A DNA stretch of 64,000 nt, from positions 1,178,001 through 1,242,000 of the forward strand of contig JAUCEF010000006.1 of the NCBI GenBank assembly GCA_033558025.1. The letters run 5' to 3'. Source of the stretch: Phytophthora sp. 'mugwort' (Eukaryota > Oomycota > Peronosporomycetes > Peronosporales > Peronosporaceae). Position numbers and translations under genes: made by a program. How positions within the stretch are numbered: the first letter of the stretch is position 1; each line of letters opens with the position of its first letter. Below are positions 33,854 to 44,675 of this stretch, in pieces. The notes under the pieces are model-generated. The model was not told the origin of the DNA. It was given only the letters and a program-made list of their open reading frames with translations, and ran no database searches.

Positions 33854-34762
33854 GTCGACTCGGAGCTCAAGTGTCCTCGGCAGTTATTTCAAGCATCAGC
33901 ATGGACATTTTCAGGTTAATCGTGAATATTTTTTTCGCTCAGGCCTGAACCTCTGCTTCAATTCCATAATTCTCTTAGCAACAAATATCCGGATAGCAAC
34001 AAACTCTCCCGATAGGGGGTCAGAATTAATAAAGCTGCCGCTGAAATCGCATGCGATTTCGACTCGAAATGGCATGCGATTTTAGGGCAAATAACATGCC
34101 ATTTTTTTTTTTTTACCAACCTCCAGACGTGGGCGATTTCACGAAATAGCACATACGATTTGCAAACAATATCCCATACGGCAAACGGCACCGGCATCAT
34201 CAAGGGGAAGAAGCTTCCCTGACGCCGTCGTTGCTGCGAGGCTGCTACTATCGCTATCTGTCTGTGACCACCGAAACCATAACGCGGTGTAGGCATCGCC
34301 TCACAGCTGAGTTTGATCTCGCTGTCAGGTAGCGCCGCGCAAGAACCTACAGCTCCTCCACTGTAGACTCGACTGGGAAGAACTCAATCCAGTCCAGGAG
34401 AGTTCCCACCGATGGTTTTGTCGAACTCTAGGATAACGAGAACGAGGAGGTATACGACCTCGGCGATTAAAAACTGGTGGTCACTGGTATTTAGCATTGC
34501 AACACCGTGATTGTTGGGTTGGGTTCTTGTCTGGGCGGTTTTCATGCGCAGAATTCTGATACCCCCTGGACGAACTTCGAAATGGCATGTCATTTGTCCG
34601 AAGATCTCATGCCATTTTAGGGCGAAATCGCATGCGATCTCTGCGTCAATTCGTCAATTCTGACACCCCCTAATAATTTCAGTTGTGGTACCCCAAATGG
34701 TGGAAGCCATGGGCAACTTAACCAGACAATGCGCATTTTAGTATTCCAAGCCGATAATCCAC
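33854..34762. other. Intergenic, mostly the MITE
   Basis: Apart from the 656-bp MITE-like element at 34015-34670 there is no gene. The minus-strand open frame at 33958-34296 overlaps the element's left end and has no recognisable motifs. Confidence 0.5.
34015..34670. mobile_element. MITE-like element with mariner-type TA target site
   Basis: The left end GGGGGTCAGAATTAA and the right end, read on the minus strand, GGGGGTGTCAGAATTGA are inverted repeats differing by a 2-base indel, each flanked by TA (34013-34014, 34671-34672). Both ends continue into copies of TCGCATGCGATTT and AAATGGCATG. A second, inner copy of the terminal motif (GATACCCCC) lies near 34557. No transposase is encoded, so it is non-autonomous. 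TA duplication suggests mobilisation by a Tc1/mariner transposase. Confidence 0.6.
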
Positions 34763-36232
34763 TCAAAAGTCAAGTTCATATGTCTCGCAATGCTGCAACG
34801 AGCCCAGTACACCTGTGGTGACGCCTAGGAAATGCAGTCGCCGGCGCAGCAAGGCACCGGCGAATGAGTCGGGCAGCGGAGTCGAGCCCAGCCCCACCAT
34901 ACATTCAATGGTGAATTGCTCGCGAGAAAACTTGATCGGTGTCCGTTTCTGTCGCGGGACCATGTGCGTAGGGAACGTGTTGTAGAGGTTTTGCCGGCGT
35001 GCTGTGGCGACACGTTCGACACCTGAAGGGTAGGGATCCACCAACGCCTTGCCGTTCACGTACAGCATCTCGGGATTATTGTCGTCTACGGGCATGTACT
35101 GAAGAATACTACCACAGAGGGTATCAGGATGCTTCTGCATGTCCTTGTTGGGCGATGATGACACCACACTAACACCCCAGGGCGAGAAGAAGTAGGGAAC
35201 ATGGGCTATCTCCATACTGAGCCAGAAGGTCTCTTTGTCCCCGAATGAGAACTCGTACCTGAAGCGTTCTTCCGTGATGAACCATAGCATGACATCCATC
35301 GCAGCTTGTCCAACGCGTTGCTTGTCAACTAATACAAGCGACGAGTCCATTTCGTGGCAAGTGTTGTTGTTGTACGCAAACGACTTCAAGGCATTCTCGG
35401 ACGGCTTGGCATCTCCTGTAATGTTGAATCGCTCGTAGTCGAAGGTCGAGATCAGTTTGTCCATATACTGCAAGCCACCGTCCATGCCGCTCATGAACTT
35501 CCTGCAATACTTTACCACGCGGTCATAGAAGAACGTCGTGCCCGTGTGTGTGTACCCTTCCAAATCGCGGAGGACAGCGGGATTTTTCATGAAAATGTCG
35601 TCCACGTCCACCAGCATCACGTGGCGAACATCCGTATGGTACATGGCCAGCGGCTTGATCCACCAGCTCCGGAACCGTCCCGCCATGTTGTCGCTCAGCA
35701 CGCCGCGCTCGACCAGGTCCGAGCACACGTCCACCAACTCCAGTCGGTCGTCCGCCCCGAGTAGAAGCTCCTTGGATGTGTTAGACAGTTCCTGCTGGCC
35801 GCAATGGTATACCTGAATGAGCTCGCGATTATCGAGGCATCGGAGCTCCCGGACGAGTGAGAGACCCAGTGGCAGCACGCCATCGTGCATGCACGTGACA
35901 ATGCCGCGGTCACGCTTAACAGTCTCATCGAAGCGGGCACTGCGCTGATACCATTGCGAGTGTAGATGGGAGACGTTGACGGACACATCGGCGGCCAGGA
36001 ACGTCGCGGAGCTGCTGACGGAGGCCATGATGCTGTTGCTCGTACCGAAGTCGACGCCGCCCGAGTTGATGACGACCGTCATACCCACCATGGTCGTCAC
36101 CGTTGCGAGTACCAGCACGGGCATACAGGCCAATAGTTTACGGGCCACTGGCGGTGACGAGACCGAGCGCCTGGAGCCGGAGAACAGTCGCGCAGTCTCG
36201 ACGTCGGCAGGCAAAGCAGCGGAATCCGTCAT
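34763..36232 (-). CDS. Mannosyltransferase-like type II membrane protein (copy 1)
   Basis: A single-exon gene of 489 residues. The start is the ATG at 36232 because the frame upstream opens only at TTG. A short cytoplasmic tail is followed by one TM segment at about 32-55 (LLACMPVLVLATVTTMVGM), then a lumenal catalytic region: MHDGVLPLGLSLVRELRCL, VYHCGQQELS, LVDVDDIFMKNP with the metal-binding DxD motif (about 205), NNTCHEMDSSLVLVDKQRVG, FFSPWGVSVVSS and LCGSILQYMPV. This resembles alpha-1,3-mannosyltransferases of the MNN1/MNT2 group, which extend glycans in the Golgi with GDP-mannose. Paralogues lie at 53817-55364 and, truncated, 56015-56484. Confidence 0.8.
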   Translation of the reverse strand: MTDSAALPADVETARLFSGSRRSVSSPPVARKLLACMPVLVLATVTTMVGMTVVINSGGVDFGTSNSIMASVSSSATFLAADVSVNVSHLHSQWYQRSARFDETVKRDRGIVTCMHDGVLPLGLSLVRELRCLDNRELIQVYHCGQQELSNTSKELLLGADDRLELVDVCSDLVERGVLSDNMAGRFRSWWIKPLAMYHTDVRHVMLVDVDDIFMKNPAVLRDLEGYTHTGTTFFYDRVVKYCRKFMSGMDGGLQYMDKLISTFDYERFNITGDAKPSENALKSFAYNNNTCHEMDSSLVLVDKQRVGQAAMDVMLWFITEERFRYEFSFGDKETFWLSMEIAHVPYFFSPWGVSVVSSSPNKDMQKHPDTLCGSILQYMPVDDNNPEMLYVNGKALVDPYPSGVERVATARRQNLYNTFPTHMVPRQKRTPIKFSREQFTIECMVGLGSTPLPDSFAGALLRRRLHFLGVTTGVLGSLQHCETYELDF

Positions 36233-37029
36233 GGTGTTTGGTGAGTGGTCTGCGGAATATTTAGCGATTGGGACCCAGGCGCTAAAATTTTTGGGGTGCA
36301 ATTGACCAGCGTGCGCGGATAATCTCCAGCCATATCTGTGAGATGTGCGCGGATCGATTGATCGTCAAATCGAAGTGAGCAGCACGCATCCAGCTACAGA
36401 TTTAACGGGAACACGCACATAAAGCACATGGCGGACATGGCCTGTGCACAGTTAAGACCGGCCAGCAAGGTATAGTGTCCAACAACAACCAATACAGGTT
36501 GGCAACACGTGCCGCTCTCAACGGAAATGTAGGGTACGTCAACTCTGGTGTCACACAGCAGAGTTGCCGTGTTCCATATTTCCACTCTAGTGTCGCCCCA
36601 AAGTTGCCGTGTTCTATTTGTCAGTTGGAGAGAGAGAGAGGGAGAGAGTGGGATGTGTTGCTGTTGCAGCGAGTCGCGGGAGCATCCACAACCTGTTGCT
36701 TTGCGAAGATCGTCCTCGAAGTGTATCACTAATTAGAGTGGTTCCTGTGCCCATCTGAGCATAATCTTTTTTTGTGCGCTCCTGTCTGATGGCGTATACC
36801 AGACTGGTTTCATCGGGGCGTGTATACTTGGCGAAACGAATGGCGCCAGGCTCCCTCTCCCCCCAGTCGAGCATTTCAAGCAGAAACTGGAGCGTCGAGC
36901 ATGGAGCGCTTGCCGAAGAACCGCCGGCAACATGTGGCTGCCCACGACGATAGAGACAGCGGTAATAGTGATGCTGAGTGGACAACGCTATCTGGAGACT
37001 CGAGCGCCCACAACTCGGGCACGTCCAGT
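36233..37029. other. Intergenic with direct repeats and GA microsatellite
   Basis: A 42-bp-spaced direct repeat (ACTCTRGTGTC ... AGTTGCCGTGTTC at about 36542 and 36584) and a GA-rich tract at 36627-36649. No supported gene. A short ATG frame at 36901 may be the broken front of the Ulp1-like fragment that follows. Confidence 0.5.
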
Positions 37030-37264
37030 CAGTTTGACACGAAGTGGTAAAGCAACTGATTCCAGAGCGACGGCTGGATTGGTGTCGTGTTCAAGGCTAT
37101 GGGTACCATCTCGGGTTCAAACGGATAGCTATAGTTGTGGCATTTACGTTCTACTCGCCTTTGAGATGTTTGCAGGCGCGATTTCACCGGGGCACGTCGA
37201 CAAGAAGACGCAACAGTTATTGGAAACTCGAGTAATGTTGCATTTACGGGACGAATGCATTTGA
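37030..37264 (+). pseudogene. Ulp1-like (C48) protease C-terminal fragment
   Basis: The peptide VQTDSYSCGIYVLLAFEMFAG carries the QxDxxxCG signature with the catalytic Cys of Ulp1/SENP cysteine proteases, followed by a short helix and a stop. Only the last 60-70 residues survive and the upstream His/Asp region is not found. In oomycetes such domains often belong to Mutator-like or other transposons, so this is probably a transposon fragment. Confidence 0.55.
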
Positions 37265-37980
37265 TTTCGCTGGAGATAAGTGCACCTCCGTGAAAACCTT
37301 TGACCACCACCATCAGGCACTTCCGGCTATACGTCACAAACGCGTATACCAAACAGACTCAACAAATACCACTTCCAGCTCTTGTAGCCAGATGGGGACA
37401 GATGGGCATGAAGCGTGCTCAGTTTTGGTCTCGGATGGGCGAATATGGTGTCGGGTGGTGTCAGATGGGATGGGCACTGTTGCCTCGTTATTGCTTTTTC
37501 CCCAGATGGGCACAGCAACACGTGCCTTACGGTAGAGGCAACGACAGTGCCCCCCCCCTCCCCCCGCCGACGTCAAGATACGACATGAGAGAAGTTTATA
37601 AAGAAAAAACTATGCTACCCAATCCGAATAGATAGCGAAGTGCTTGCTTTCTGATTGATGCAGCGCGTAATGAACTTTAGAAAAATGTGCTACACTTCAG
37701 AAAAAGAAGTAGGACTAGAGCCTGTCCCAGACCAGCGCCTAAAGACCCTCTTGATTCCTCGCCTATCACCTCCCACACCGCGCACTATCGCACACCGCGC
37801 TTATCGTGGTGTGGGAGCTGATAGGCGAGGAATCAAGAGGGCCTTTGAAAAGTCAGTTCCCCGCTATTCTACGGTTTAAGTTTTACGCAATAATGCTAAT
37901 TTCGTCTTGGCTATGCATTTCTTGGATCAGCTTCAAGCATAAATACATTGACATTAACCAATCATACATTCTTTTATAAT
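37265..37980. other. Intergenic with simple repeats and a long hairpin
   Basis: CAGATGGG-type motifs recur between 37388 and 37512, C runs lie at 37550-37565, and a long inverted repeat lies at 37741-37846. No supported gene. Confidence 0.5.
37741..37846. repeat. 39-bp near-perfect inverted repeat (long hairpin)
   Basis: The arms 37741-37779 and 37808-37846 match at 37 of 39 positions around a 28-base loop. The transcript of either strand would fold into a long stem, as small-RNA precursors or foldback MITEs do. It lies 134 bp left of the Harbinger element. Confidence 0.85.
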
Positions 37981-38001
37981 AGTGGTTATCACGGTTGGGA
38001 A
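37981..38001 (+). repeat. Left TIR of Harbinger element
   Basis: AGTGGTTATCACGGTTGG and three further bases; perfect 18-bp partner at the right end; flanked by AAT. Confidence 0.88.
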
Positions 38002-38134
38002 GTATAACGGAGTAAGTAAGTTTGAGTATCCAATCAAATCAACCCTTCATGTTTTAACCGTGAGTGCCCGCATTCTGCGACCCAGCAGGCAACCTGTTTC
38101 CTAGTTCACCACTCGTTTATCGAATCGCAGCATC

Positions 38135-39429
38135 ATGACACGCAGTGAGCGCGCTATCGCACTAGAGTGGCTTGTGGCTGCAATGGTGGTCTACGAGCTA
38201 GAGGGCGGAATAGGAGGCGATGAGGAAGCCTTGTTATACGAGGCAATAAGCAGCAACCGCTACCTGGAGCGCGGGTCGGTAGAGGAAGACGGGCGTGTGG
38301 GATTCAAAGCGAGTTAATAGGATGGATCTATTGCGAGCACAGGGTGATCTATGAATGCATTCTGAGACGTTTGTGCTCTTGCTCGAGCGACTCCGTGAGC
38401 ACCCTGTCTTCATGCGCCCCCCAGGCAAACAAGAGCAAGCCCCGCCCCAGCTCCAGCTCGAGGTTTTCCTGTATTCACTCCAGCCACTGACTGTCCATCA
38501 AGTTACGCAGCATTTGGCGTCGCTGAAGGTAATCGTGCTGAGCTGTTTCTTGCTGCATCATACAAAGTTGACTAACGTTATTATTGTTTAGGCTATGTCT
38601 ATAAATATAGTGGAGGAGCTATTGAAGCGATTTTGAGTCTCGAAGATGATTTTCTCGCATGGCCTTCGACAGCCAAGAAGGCCAACGTTCAGGCGTACTT
38701 TGAGGGCGTTTCAGGGCTCCCACCATGCGTTGGTTGTGTCGATGGGACCACGTTTAAGCTGTTGTATGCTCCAGGAACGAACGCAGAGTGCTACTATTCT
38801 CGCAAGTCTGACTATTGCGTAGGGGCACAGGTATTTTGTGACCGCTGCCGCCAAATTATTTTCTATCAGGTAACGTAAAACATGGCTCGAGTTTCTGAGC
38901 TAATAAAAAGTGCTAGCAATTGTAATTGGTTGGTGTGCCAGGTTCGCTGCATGATGCTAGATCAATGAGCTTGACGCGTATTGCTGCAGAGCCCGCCATT
39001 TTTTTCAAGCCCGGGGAGTACGTGCTTGGTGATAGCGCGTACACCTGCAGCTTCCTGTTTATTGTGACGCCCTACAAAATGCAATCAAGCTCTATTCCCA
39101 GGAACCGCACGTTTAAATGGTTGCTTGCGAAGCAGCGTATTAATGTGGAGCATGCAATTGGCATGATGACGGAAAGATTCCCAATTTTAAGCTGCCTTAG
39201 GGACAGAATTACGTGCGACGGTGACTTGCAACTCGTATTTAAGAAGGTCGTGTGATGTTTTGTCTTGCACAACGTGTGCATATCGTCGTAGGACGATGCA
39301 ATTGAGATTGAACCTCCTACTGCTGCATTGGACGAGGAAGAAGACGATCAAGGTTGGACTGCGGATAGCAGCGAAGACTTGCGCGTGTGTGTCCAGGAGG
39401 TGGTGCTTCAGCGAAACGGTTTCGCGTAA
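38135..39429 (+). pseudogene. PIF/Harbinger DDE transposase, recently inactivated
   Basis: Starts MTRSERAIALEWLVAAMVVY at 38135. Motifs in order are HSETFVLLLERLREHPVF, an intron at about 38529-38592, GCVDGTTFKLLYAPG with catalytic Asp, YYSRKSDYCVGAQVFCD, an intron near 38871-38930, GVPGSLHDARSMSLTRI, YVLGDSAYTCSF with a second Asp, and AKQRINVEHAIGMMTERFP with the Glu. It ends with an acidic tail (TADSSEDLR) at 39429. Lesions are a frame shift near 38315, an in-frame TGA just before HSETF and a possible phase error at the first intron. Most of the protein remains readable, so inactivation was probably recent. Confidence 0.8.
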
Positions 39430-39494
39430 CATGCAAATGCAAATACAGTTTATTTCTTTTGCGAAAGATTTTTATGTTGTTTGTGTTAGCGACT

Positions 39495-40418
39495 CTAAGA
39501 GCGCTTGACGAGTTTAAGTTCCAGTTGTTTGTGTAGAAGAGCAATTTGCTGAGTTAGTAGCTCAAACTGCTGATCCATCTTTTTCTCCTTAAGACCAAGC
39601 TCTTCCTTGTACAGAGCAAAATGCTCTTGCTTTAGCGCCAGTTCCCTCTCCCGAAGCTCAATATCCGTCTTGTGTCTTTTGGCCGATTTCCTTTCGCGAT
39701 TTTCGCGAAGGCGGTCTAGCATTCTTGCGACGGGCGGAGGACTCCGCATGACGCCCGACTTCGTACTGTTCCCCGATGAGGACGGGTTTCTTCCGGCCGT
39801 TTTGCCAGCATCAGACCCCTCCACGTCCGTGTGGTTGGACCCATCTGGATCGCTCAAACCGGCCTCGGAAGACGACCGTTTGGTGCCGCCTTGAAGGCTG
39901 CGCTCCGTGCGACCTGGCTCCATTATCACAGGAGGCACAATATTGTGCTGAGCACCAAATATTTCGTCTACTTGGCAGAAGTACTTGCATGTTTTGGCCA
40001 GCAGCTCTATCATCGGGAAAGTAAGAAGTCCAGAACGTTGGCGTTCTAGCCAATTTAAACAGCACCCATAGCGTTGAAAATACACGATACCTTTAATACT
40101 TGATGGATCACTTTCCTTCACTCCAAACCCAGACCGGCTAAGCTTCGCCTTGAACTCTTTGTAAAATCCTACCAGTTCAATGCACTTGGACTTCACTTGT
40201 GTAGATGTTTTTGTCCTGAGAGGGGCGCTAGCGCTGGAGTAGAACTTGGTTTTAACACCAGTCATGTGGTTCTTGAAGTTCGCACCAATGTAATCTATCA
40301 GAGCGTATTCCTCCGCCTCTGACCAGCGTTTGTTCCCCATGTCGGCAATGTCGGCAAAGGAGCTATGGTACTTCACGTGCTTGTGAGGTGGCAACACAGC
40401 CACCAGTTGGGGACACAT
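39495..40418 (-). CDS. Myb/SANT-like partner protein of the Harbinger element
   Basis: An intact open frame of 307 codons from the first ATG at 40418; a second ATG at 40340 (MGNKRWSEAEEYALIDYIG) sits right at the Myb/SANT domain and is an equally good start. The domain (about 27-130) is followed by a Ser/Gly/Asp-rich linker and a charged coiled coil (RERELALKQEHFALYKEELG ... LLHKQLELKLVKRS). In PIF/Harbinger elements this protein binds the element and brings the transposase to the nucleus. It converges on the transposase 65 bp away and could act in trans on other copies. Confidence 0.75.
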   Translation of the reverse strand: MCPQLVAVLPPHKHVKYHSSFADIADMGNKRWSEAEEYALIDYIGANFKNHMTGVKTKFYSSASAPLRTKTSTQVKSKCIELVGFYKEFKAKLSRSGFGVKESDPSSIKGIVYFQRYGCCLNWLERQRSGLLTFPMIELLAKTCKYFCQVDEIFGAQHNIVPPVIMEPGRTERSLQGGTKRSSSEAGLSDPDGSNHTDVEGSDAGKTAGRNPSSSGNSTKSGVMRSPPPVARMLDRLRENRERKSAKRHKTDIELRERELALKQEHFALYKEELGLKEKKMDQQFELLTQQIALLHKQLELKLVKRS

Positions 40419-40571
40419 ATTTCTTCCAATAAAATCAAACCAGCTACTTCTGTGAACAGCCAATCAGATTATGCCTGCGGCCCTACTTTTAAACTTCTCG
40501 TTTTGAAGGGACGTATTGGCAACCTTGGAAGGTTTTAATGATTGGACGATGAAACATTTTACTTACTTAAT

Positions 40572-40592
40572 TTTCCAACCGTGATAACCACT
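40572..40592 (-). repeat. Right TIR of Harbinger element
   Basis: Inverted copy of the left TIR, followed directly by AAT (40593-40595). Confidence 0.88.
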
Positions 40593-41014
40593 AATCTATT
40601 TTGCTTATCGACAGGGCCTTTTAGTAGGTATAGTGTCAAGAGAAAAGCCGTTGTACCTATTCCTGGGTTTCCAAAGTGCTCATCTGAAAGGAGTTTCAGC
40701 AGAGTCAAGATTGGTTACAACATGGATCGCACAGCAGTTTCCTCGCGTCAAAATAGCTTTCGTACGCCGTTATAAATGCTTGAAGCTTCGCGTGTGCCAA
40801 AGTACTTTGGAGTCACGCTACGAAAGTGCATAGTTAATACCCGGTGATTATCTGGCGTCCACACATAGGTGGATCTCGATGTCGTCGCCGCCACTACACA
40901 TTTATTATGCAGTGCGACGATACGACATCCAGAGGCCTGATCAAGCATCATGATACTCGTCTGACCACTCGCTACGGAATCACTGCTGCAAACGACATTT
41001 GGCAGTAGCGAACG
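40593..41014. other. Intergenic, no gene recognised
   Basis: Short frames only. It may be the eroded upstream part of the hAT-like fragment that follows. Confidence 0.45.
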
Positions 41015-41391
41015 AAGCTGATCGCTATGTACCAGAACGATACAACCTTCCAGCGGCGTGTGGATGGGGGGATGAGGCTACCATTTAATGATTTATGGCC
41101 AGGTGTGGACCTGGAGCGCCAGTTCACGCGCTTAACGTCGTTTCTTGCTGGGCTCGCCGCCATTTCCCCTGGTACGCACTCTGTTGAGGGTGAATTAAGC
41201 GCCTTGAAGCAGATCAAGAACGCCCAGCGTTCCTCCATGAGCAACTACGCCATTGAAGGGCAGCATCAGGCGAAACAGTACTTTAAGTTGCTTGCTATAG
41301 CCGACGAGGTGAGCGCCACGGTTGACACGAAAACAGCCGCGCTTGACCCCGCGAAAATTGACTTGATTTTTTTATGCTGCTGGAGTGCCTA
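41015..41391 (+). pseudogene. hAT-like transposase C-terminal fragment
   Basis: An open frame of about 120 codons with FLAGLAAISPGTHSVEGELS, where P-T-VE and the following K...R...S spacing resemble the dimerisation region of an oomycete hAT-like family. The rest of the transposase is absent. Assignment is by pattern memory and weaker than for 2495-3786. Confidence 0.45.
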
Positions 41392-41975
41392 ATTTAGGAT
41401 CTGCCGGATTTTCCATATCTTTGGCAGTTAAGTGCCTAATTAGGCTGCCATGAAAATACCTATCCAGAGTCGCGAAAATAGGTATGGAGGCATTTTTGCC
41501 CAGTTTTAAAAGGGTTGCTTATCAAGTCCTTAATTAAGGTAGCGTACTGTATCATGTATTAAAATAATACAAGCAGGTACTACTGATTTGCTAATAGAAA
41601 ACGCCGGCGTGAGTTAATAACACATCAATCTAGATTTAGCTTGGGCTGGGCCCGCCCTTAAAATCGTATAGTGTGACAGAGGAATTTCTACTGTACAGTA
41701 GGTCGCTTCTCGAGTTAGTATGTTCTAGCATAAAGAGCGGATGATGAGCTTAAAGTGCATGTGTTGCCGACCGAGAAACGCCGTTAGTAGCCATAAATCA
41801 ATAACAGCGGGGAGAACCTGCTGGACTGAAAAACACTTGCTTCTTCACGGGAGAGCTCTCGCCAGGCGAACGTTCATATCTATCCCGAGCGCTTTGAATT
41901 CCCGGGAATACTGATGCTCATTACCCGATCATCCTCGTCTTTCACGTCCGCACATACAAGACCAAGGGAGTCCCT
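41392..41975. other. Intergenic, no gene recognised
   Basis: Contains a direct repeat of GTGCCTAATT near 41385 and 41433 and a small ATACCTAT/ATAGGTAT inverted repeat near 41455-41485. Otherwise nothing seen. Confidence 0.4.
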
Positions 41976-43305
41976 ATGTTTCGCCAACCAACTCGCGAAG
42001 CTCAGCAGTACCGCGATTCCGAGGGTGCCCTCGTTGTTGATGCCAGACATAATGCTCGTGCCCGGCAGGTCTCACGCGACACTCAAGCTGCTCGTGCTGC
42101 ACAGGCCGAACGAGACCACGTGCAGTCCGTCATTAGCGCGATGGTTGAGCGACGCATCGCCAGAGAACAAGACGTGGGTCAGTATCCAACCACTCGACTC
42201 CATGACGTCGATGATGATGACACAGACACGCCGCATTTTGACCGCAATCGTGACGTGGGTGGTTCTGCTGCTGTGAAAGACATGACCAACTTTACCACGC
42301 GCGAATTCAACGAGCTGTGGCTCACAATTCGCGACTTCGTCGTTGTGAACTACAACGTTGGCAGAGGTCGCCGCTCGTCTATTAGCGGGAAGGATGCGTC
42401 TTTCATGACGCTCGTCATGTTAAAGGAAGGGGGGATATGGCAGCACCTCTCGGAGATATTTAGGCCCCCGTCGACGTCGTTCATGGAGCAGTGACAAAGT
42501 TCATACAGCTTAATGCCCATAAGCTGTATGTTGATCAAGTTGAAAACCGTTGTGACGAAGCCAAGATGCGAGCTGTAGCCACGTCCGGCAATACTTTCAG
42601 CAACTTACCGTGCGCATTATACGCCGTAGACGTGACCTTCCCCACAGCAACAGAGTTGGCGCCCCGGTGGTTCCATTCAAGAGAATGGCAAGTACTACAG
42701 TGGCAAGCACCACTTGTATGGTTTGAAGGTGGAGATGTCCGTGGACACAAGAGGGTTCGCTATAAACTGCTACGAGCATGCGAAGGGAGTGACGCACGAC
42801 ATTTCAATGCTCAAAGACAACAAGTCGTTTCACCAGGCCTAGATGTCTAAGCTGCCAGGTGAAGAGATGCTGCACGACGACGGCCCGCTCAAGGAAAGTT
42901 CCCAGACGAGTGGGCGGTCCTGACAAGGGATACCAGGGGTTAGCCAATTACCTACGCTGCATCCACCCCAAGAAACGGAGGTCGCTGAGCTGTGCAGAAC
43001 AGACCTGCAACGACCAGATGATCCAGTGATCGCGTCATTGTGGAGAATTATTTTGGACGTCTCAACATGCTGCGGCGCATCACGGCCGGCAAGTATCGGT
43101 GGAATGAGGTATGTACGATGACGTATTTCGACTGTCTGTTGCACTGACCAACTTTCACGAGTCGATAAACCCGCTGCGCGAGCAGCACGGTGACTGAAGC
43201 CGCCAGTCACAGCACAAATTGATCCAACTGGGCTTAAAGATCAAGGAAAAACGTCGGCTAGCACAAGAAAAGTATCGTGTTAAAAAGCGCAGACGTCTCG
43301 ACTGA
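41976..43305 (+). pseudogene. PIF/Harbinger-like DDE_Tnp_4 transposase, second type, decayed
   Basis: Begins MFRQPTREAQQYRDSEGALV. EFNELWLTIRDFVVVNY and FMTLVMLKEGGIWQHLSEIF form the N-terminal helical part. After a frame shift near 42490 come LPCALYAVDVTFP, YYSGKHHLYGLKVEMSVDT with GFAINCYEHAKGVTHDISML, DRVIVENYFGRLNMLRRITA (catalytic Glu region) and a basic C-terminus ending at 43305. Several shifts and stops inactivate it. The sequence differs from the transposases at 261-976 and 38135-39429, so it is a separate lineage. TIRs not identified. Confidence 0.7.
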
Positions 43306-44675
43306 GGTAGGGGAGTTGGGGGGAGAAAACGACGCTAGCGAGGACGCTTTGACACAGCTTAGTCAACAGCTGAGCCAGGAATGCTGAGGTAGCACTTCAG
43401 GAATTGTACAGAGTAGTGTGGCTTTCTAGGCAAATACATCATATTGTATGAGTTGACGATTGTCACGCTGTAAGCTCTGTTTACACGTATGTAACCGTAT
43501 TTTTCGCGAACCGGGTGCTCTTTTTTGGAAGACTTGATCTCTAATGCGCTTTCGACCGAAACGCTGATAACATCGGTTGCTCAATAAAGATGGGATATTT
43601 GCCGTGATGCAATCTATGCAGGTTAAAGATCTAGCATTAATCCCACCACGGCATGCATTTTAAATACTTAAAAGAGTTTTGACGAACTAAACTGAAAACA
43701 AATGTAAAAGCATTTTTTACAGTTAAATACGTCAGACATTATCACTTTGTGTACCAGGAGTGCGCGGCGGCCATCTCAACGAGTTCATCCTGAGCAACAG
43801 CACACCGAAAAGAAGACACTGGCGTCTTGGAGTTCCAGCTGAGCCCCGCCTTGGTCCTCTCGCATCCCCAACGACGTCGAGGTGGCCTACCCTTTATTGG
43901 ATACGCTAGAGCTGAGCAAGCCGATGGTTGTTAGCATTTGTCTACACACGCGCTCTTATCCACCTCGACCTCAATCTCAGCAGAGACCGAAACGTGCTCG
44001 TGTGCATGTCTGTCAATGAGAGCAGTATTGTAATCGACAAAACATGAGGCGTTACACATAGACAGAAAGTCAACCCCACACACACTGGTAGATAATCGAG
44101 CAAAGCAGTGAAATGGACGAAGGGGGCCACGAGCGCACAGAAGGTTACAAATCCAACACAGCCACCTACGTATTATCAACGATACGGAAAGATTAGCTCA
44201 ATTCAAAGTTAAACTCAAATTTAGGGGCTCGGCTGGCGTTTTAGCGGGGCGCCGATTCAGTGGCCAGCATACATATCCCCCCCCCCCTTTTCCGCAAGCC
44301 CCCGCCTACCTCCACACGAATGGCACCTTCCTACGTCTGGATTGGACTAGCTACTAAACAATAGGCAAGAAGTCAATCGATGGACGGATCGCTGTAGTAC
44401 CTTCCCCGGACTCCGACAAGCCACACTGAGCGATATCAACTGTGCAATATCAACAACGATAATCACAAAATGAGATTATGAATGATTGAATGCACGTCCG
44501 GAACCTGCAAGGCATTTGTCGGAGATAAGTGCACATGGCGGTAGAAAATTTTGACGTGCCAGACAATACAATTGCGCAACATGTATCAGCACGGACGACA
44601 CCTAATGGACATTGCATCGCCCCGTAAGTCGAAATTTACTCGAGAGATGAAGTCGTATGCGAGCCGCTAATTCTA
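43306..44675. other. Intergenic, no gene recognised
   Basis: Low coding potential. Holds an 11-base C run at 44277-44287. Short minus-strand frames at 43931-44179 match nothing known. Confidence 0.5.

Larger units (their letters stand above)
37981..40592 (+). mobile_element. PIF/Harbinger DNA transposon (2.6 kb)
   Basis: The terminal inverted repeats AGTGGTTATCACGGTTGG are identical over 18 bp (37981-37998 and, minus strand, 40592-40575) and match 20 of 21 bp overall. Both ends are flanked by AAT (37978-37980, 40593-40595), a 3-bp target duplication as this superfamily makes. Inside are a DDE_Tnp_4 transposase remnant (plus) and a converging intact Myb/SANT-type gene (minus). It is recognisably full-length, but the transposase frame is broken. 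Confidence 0.88.
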
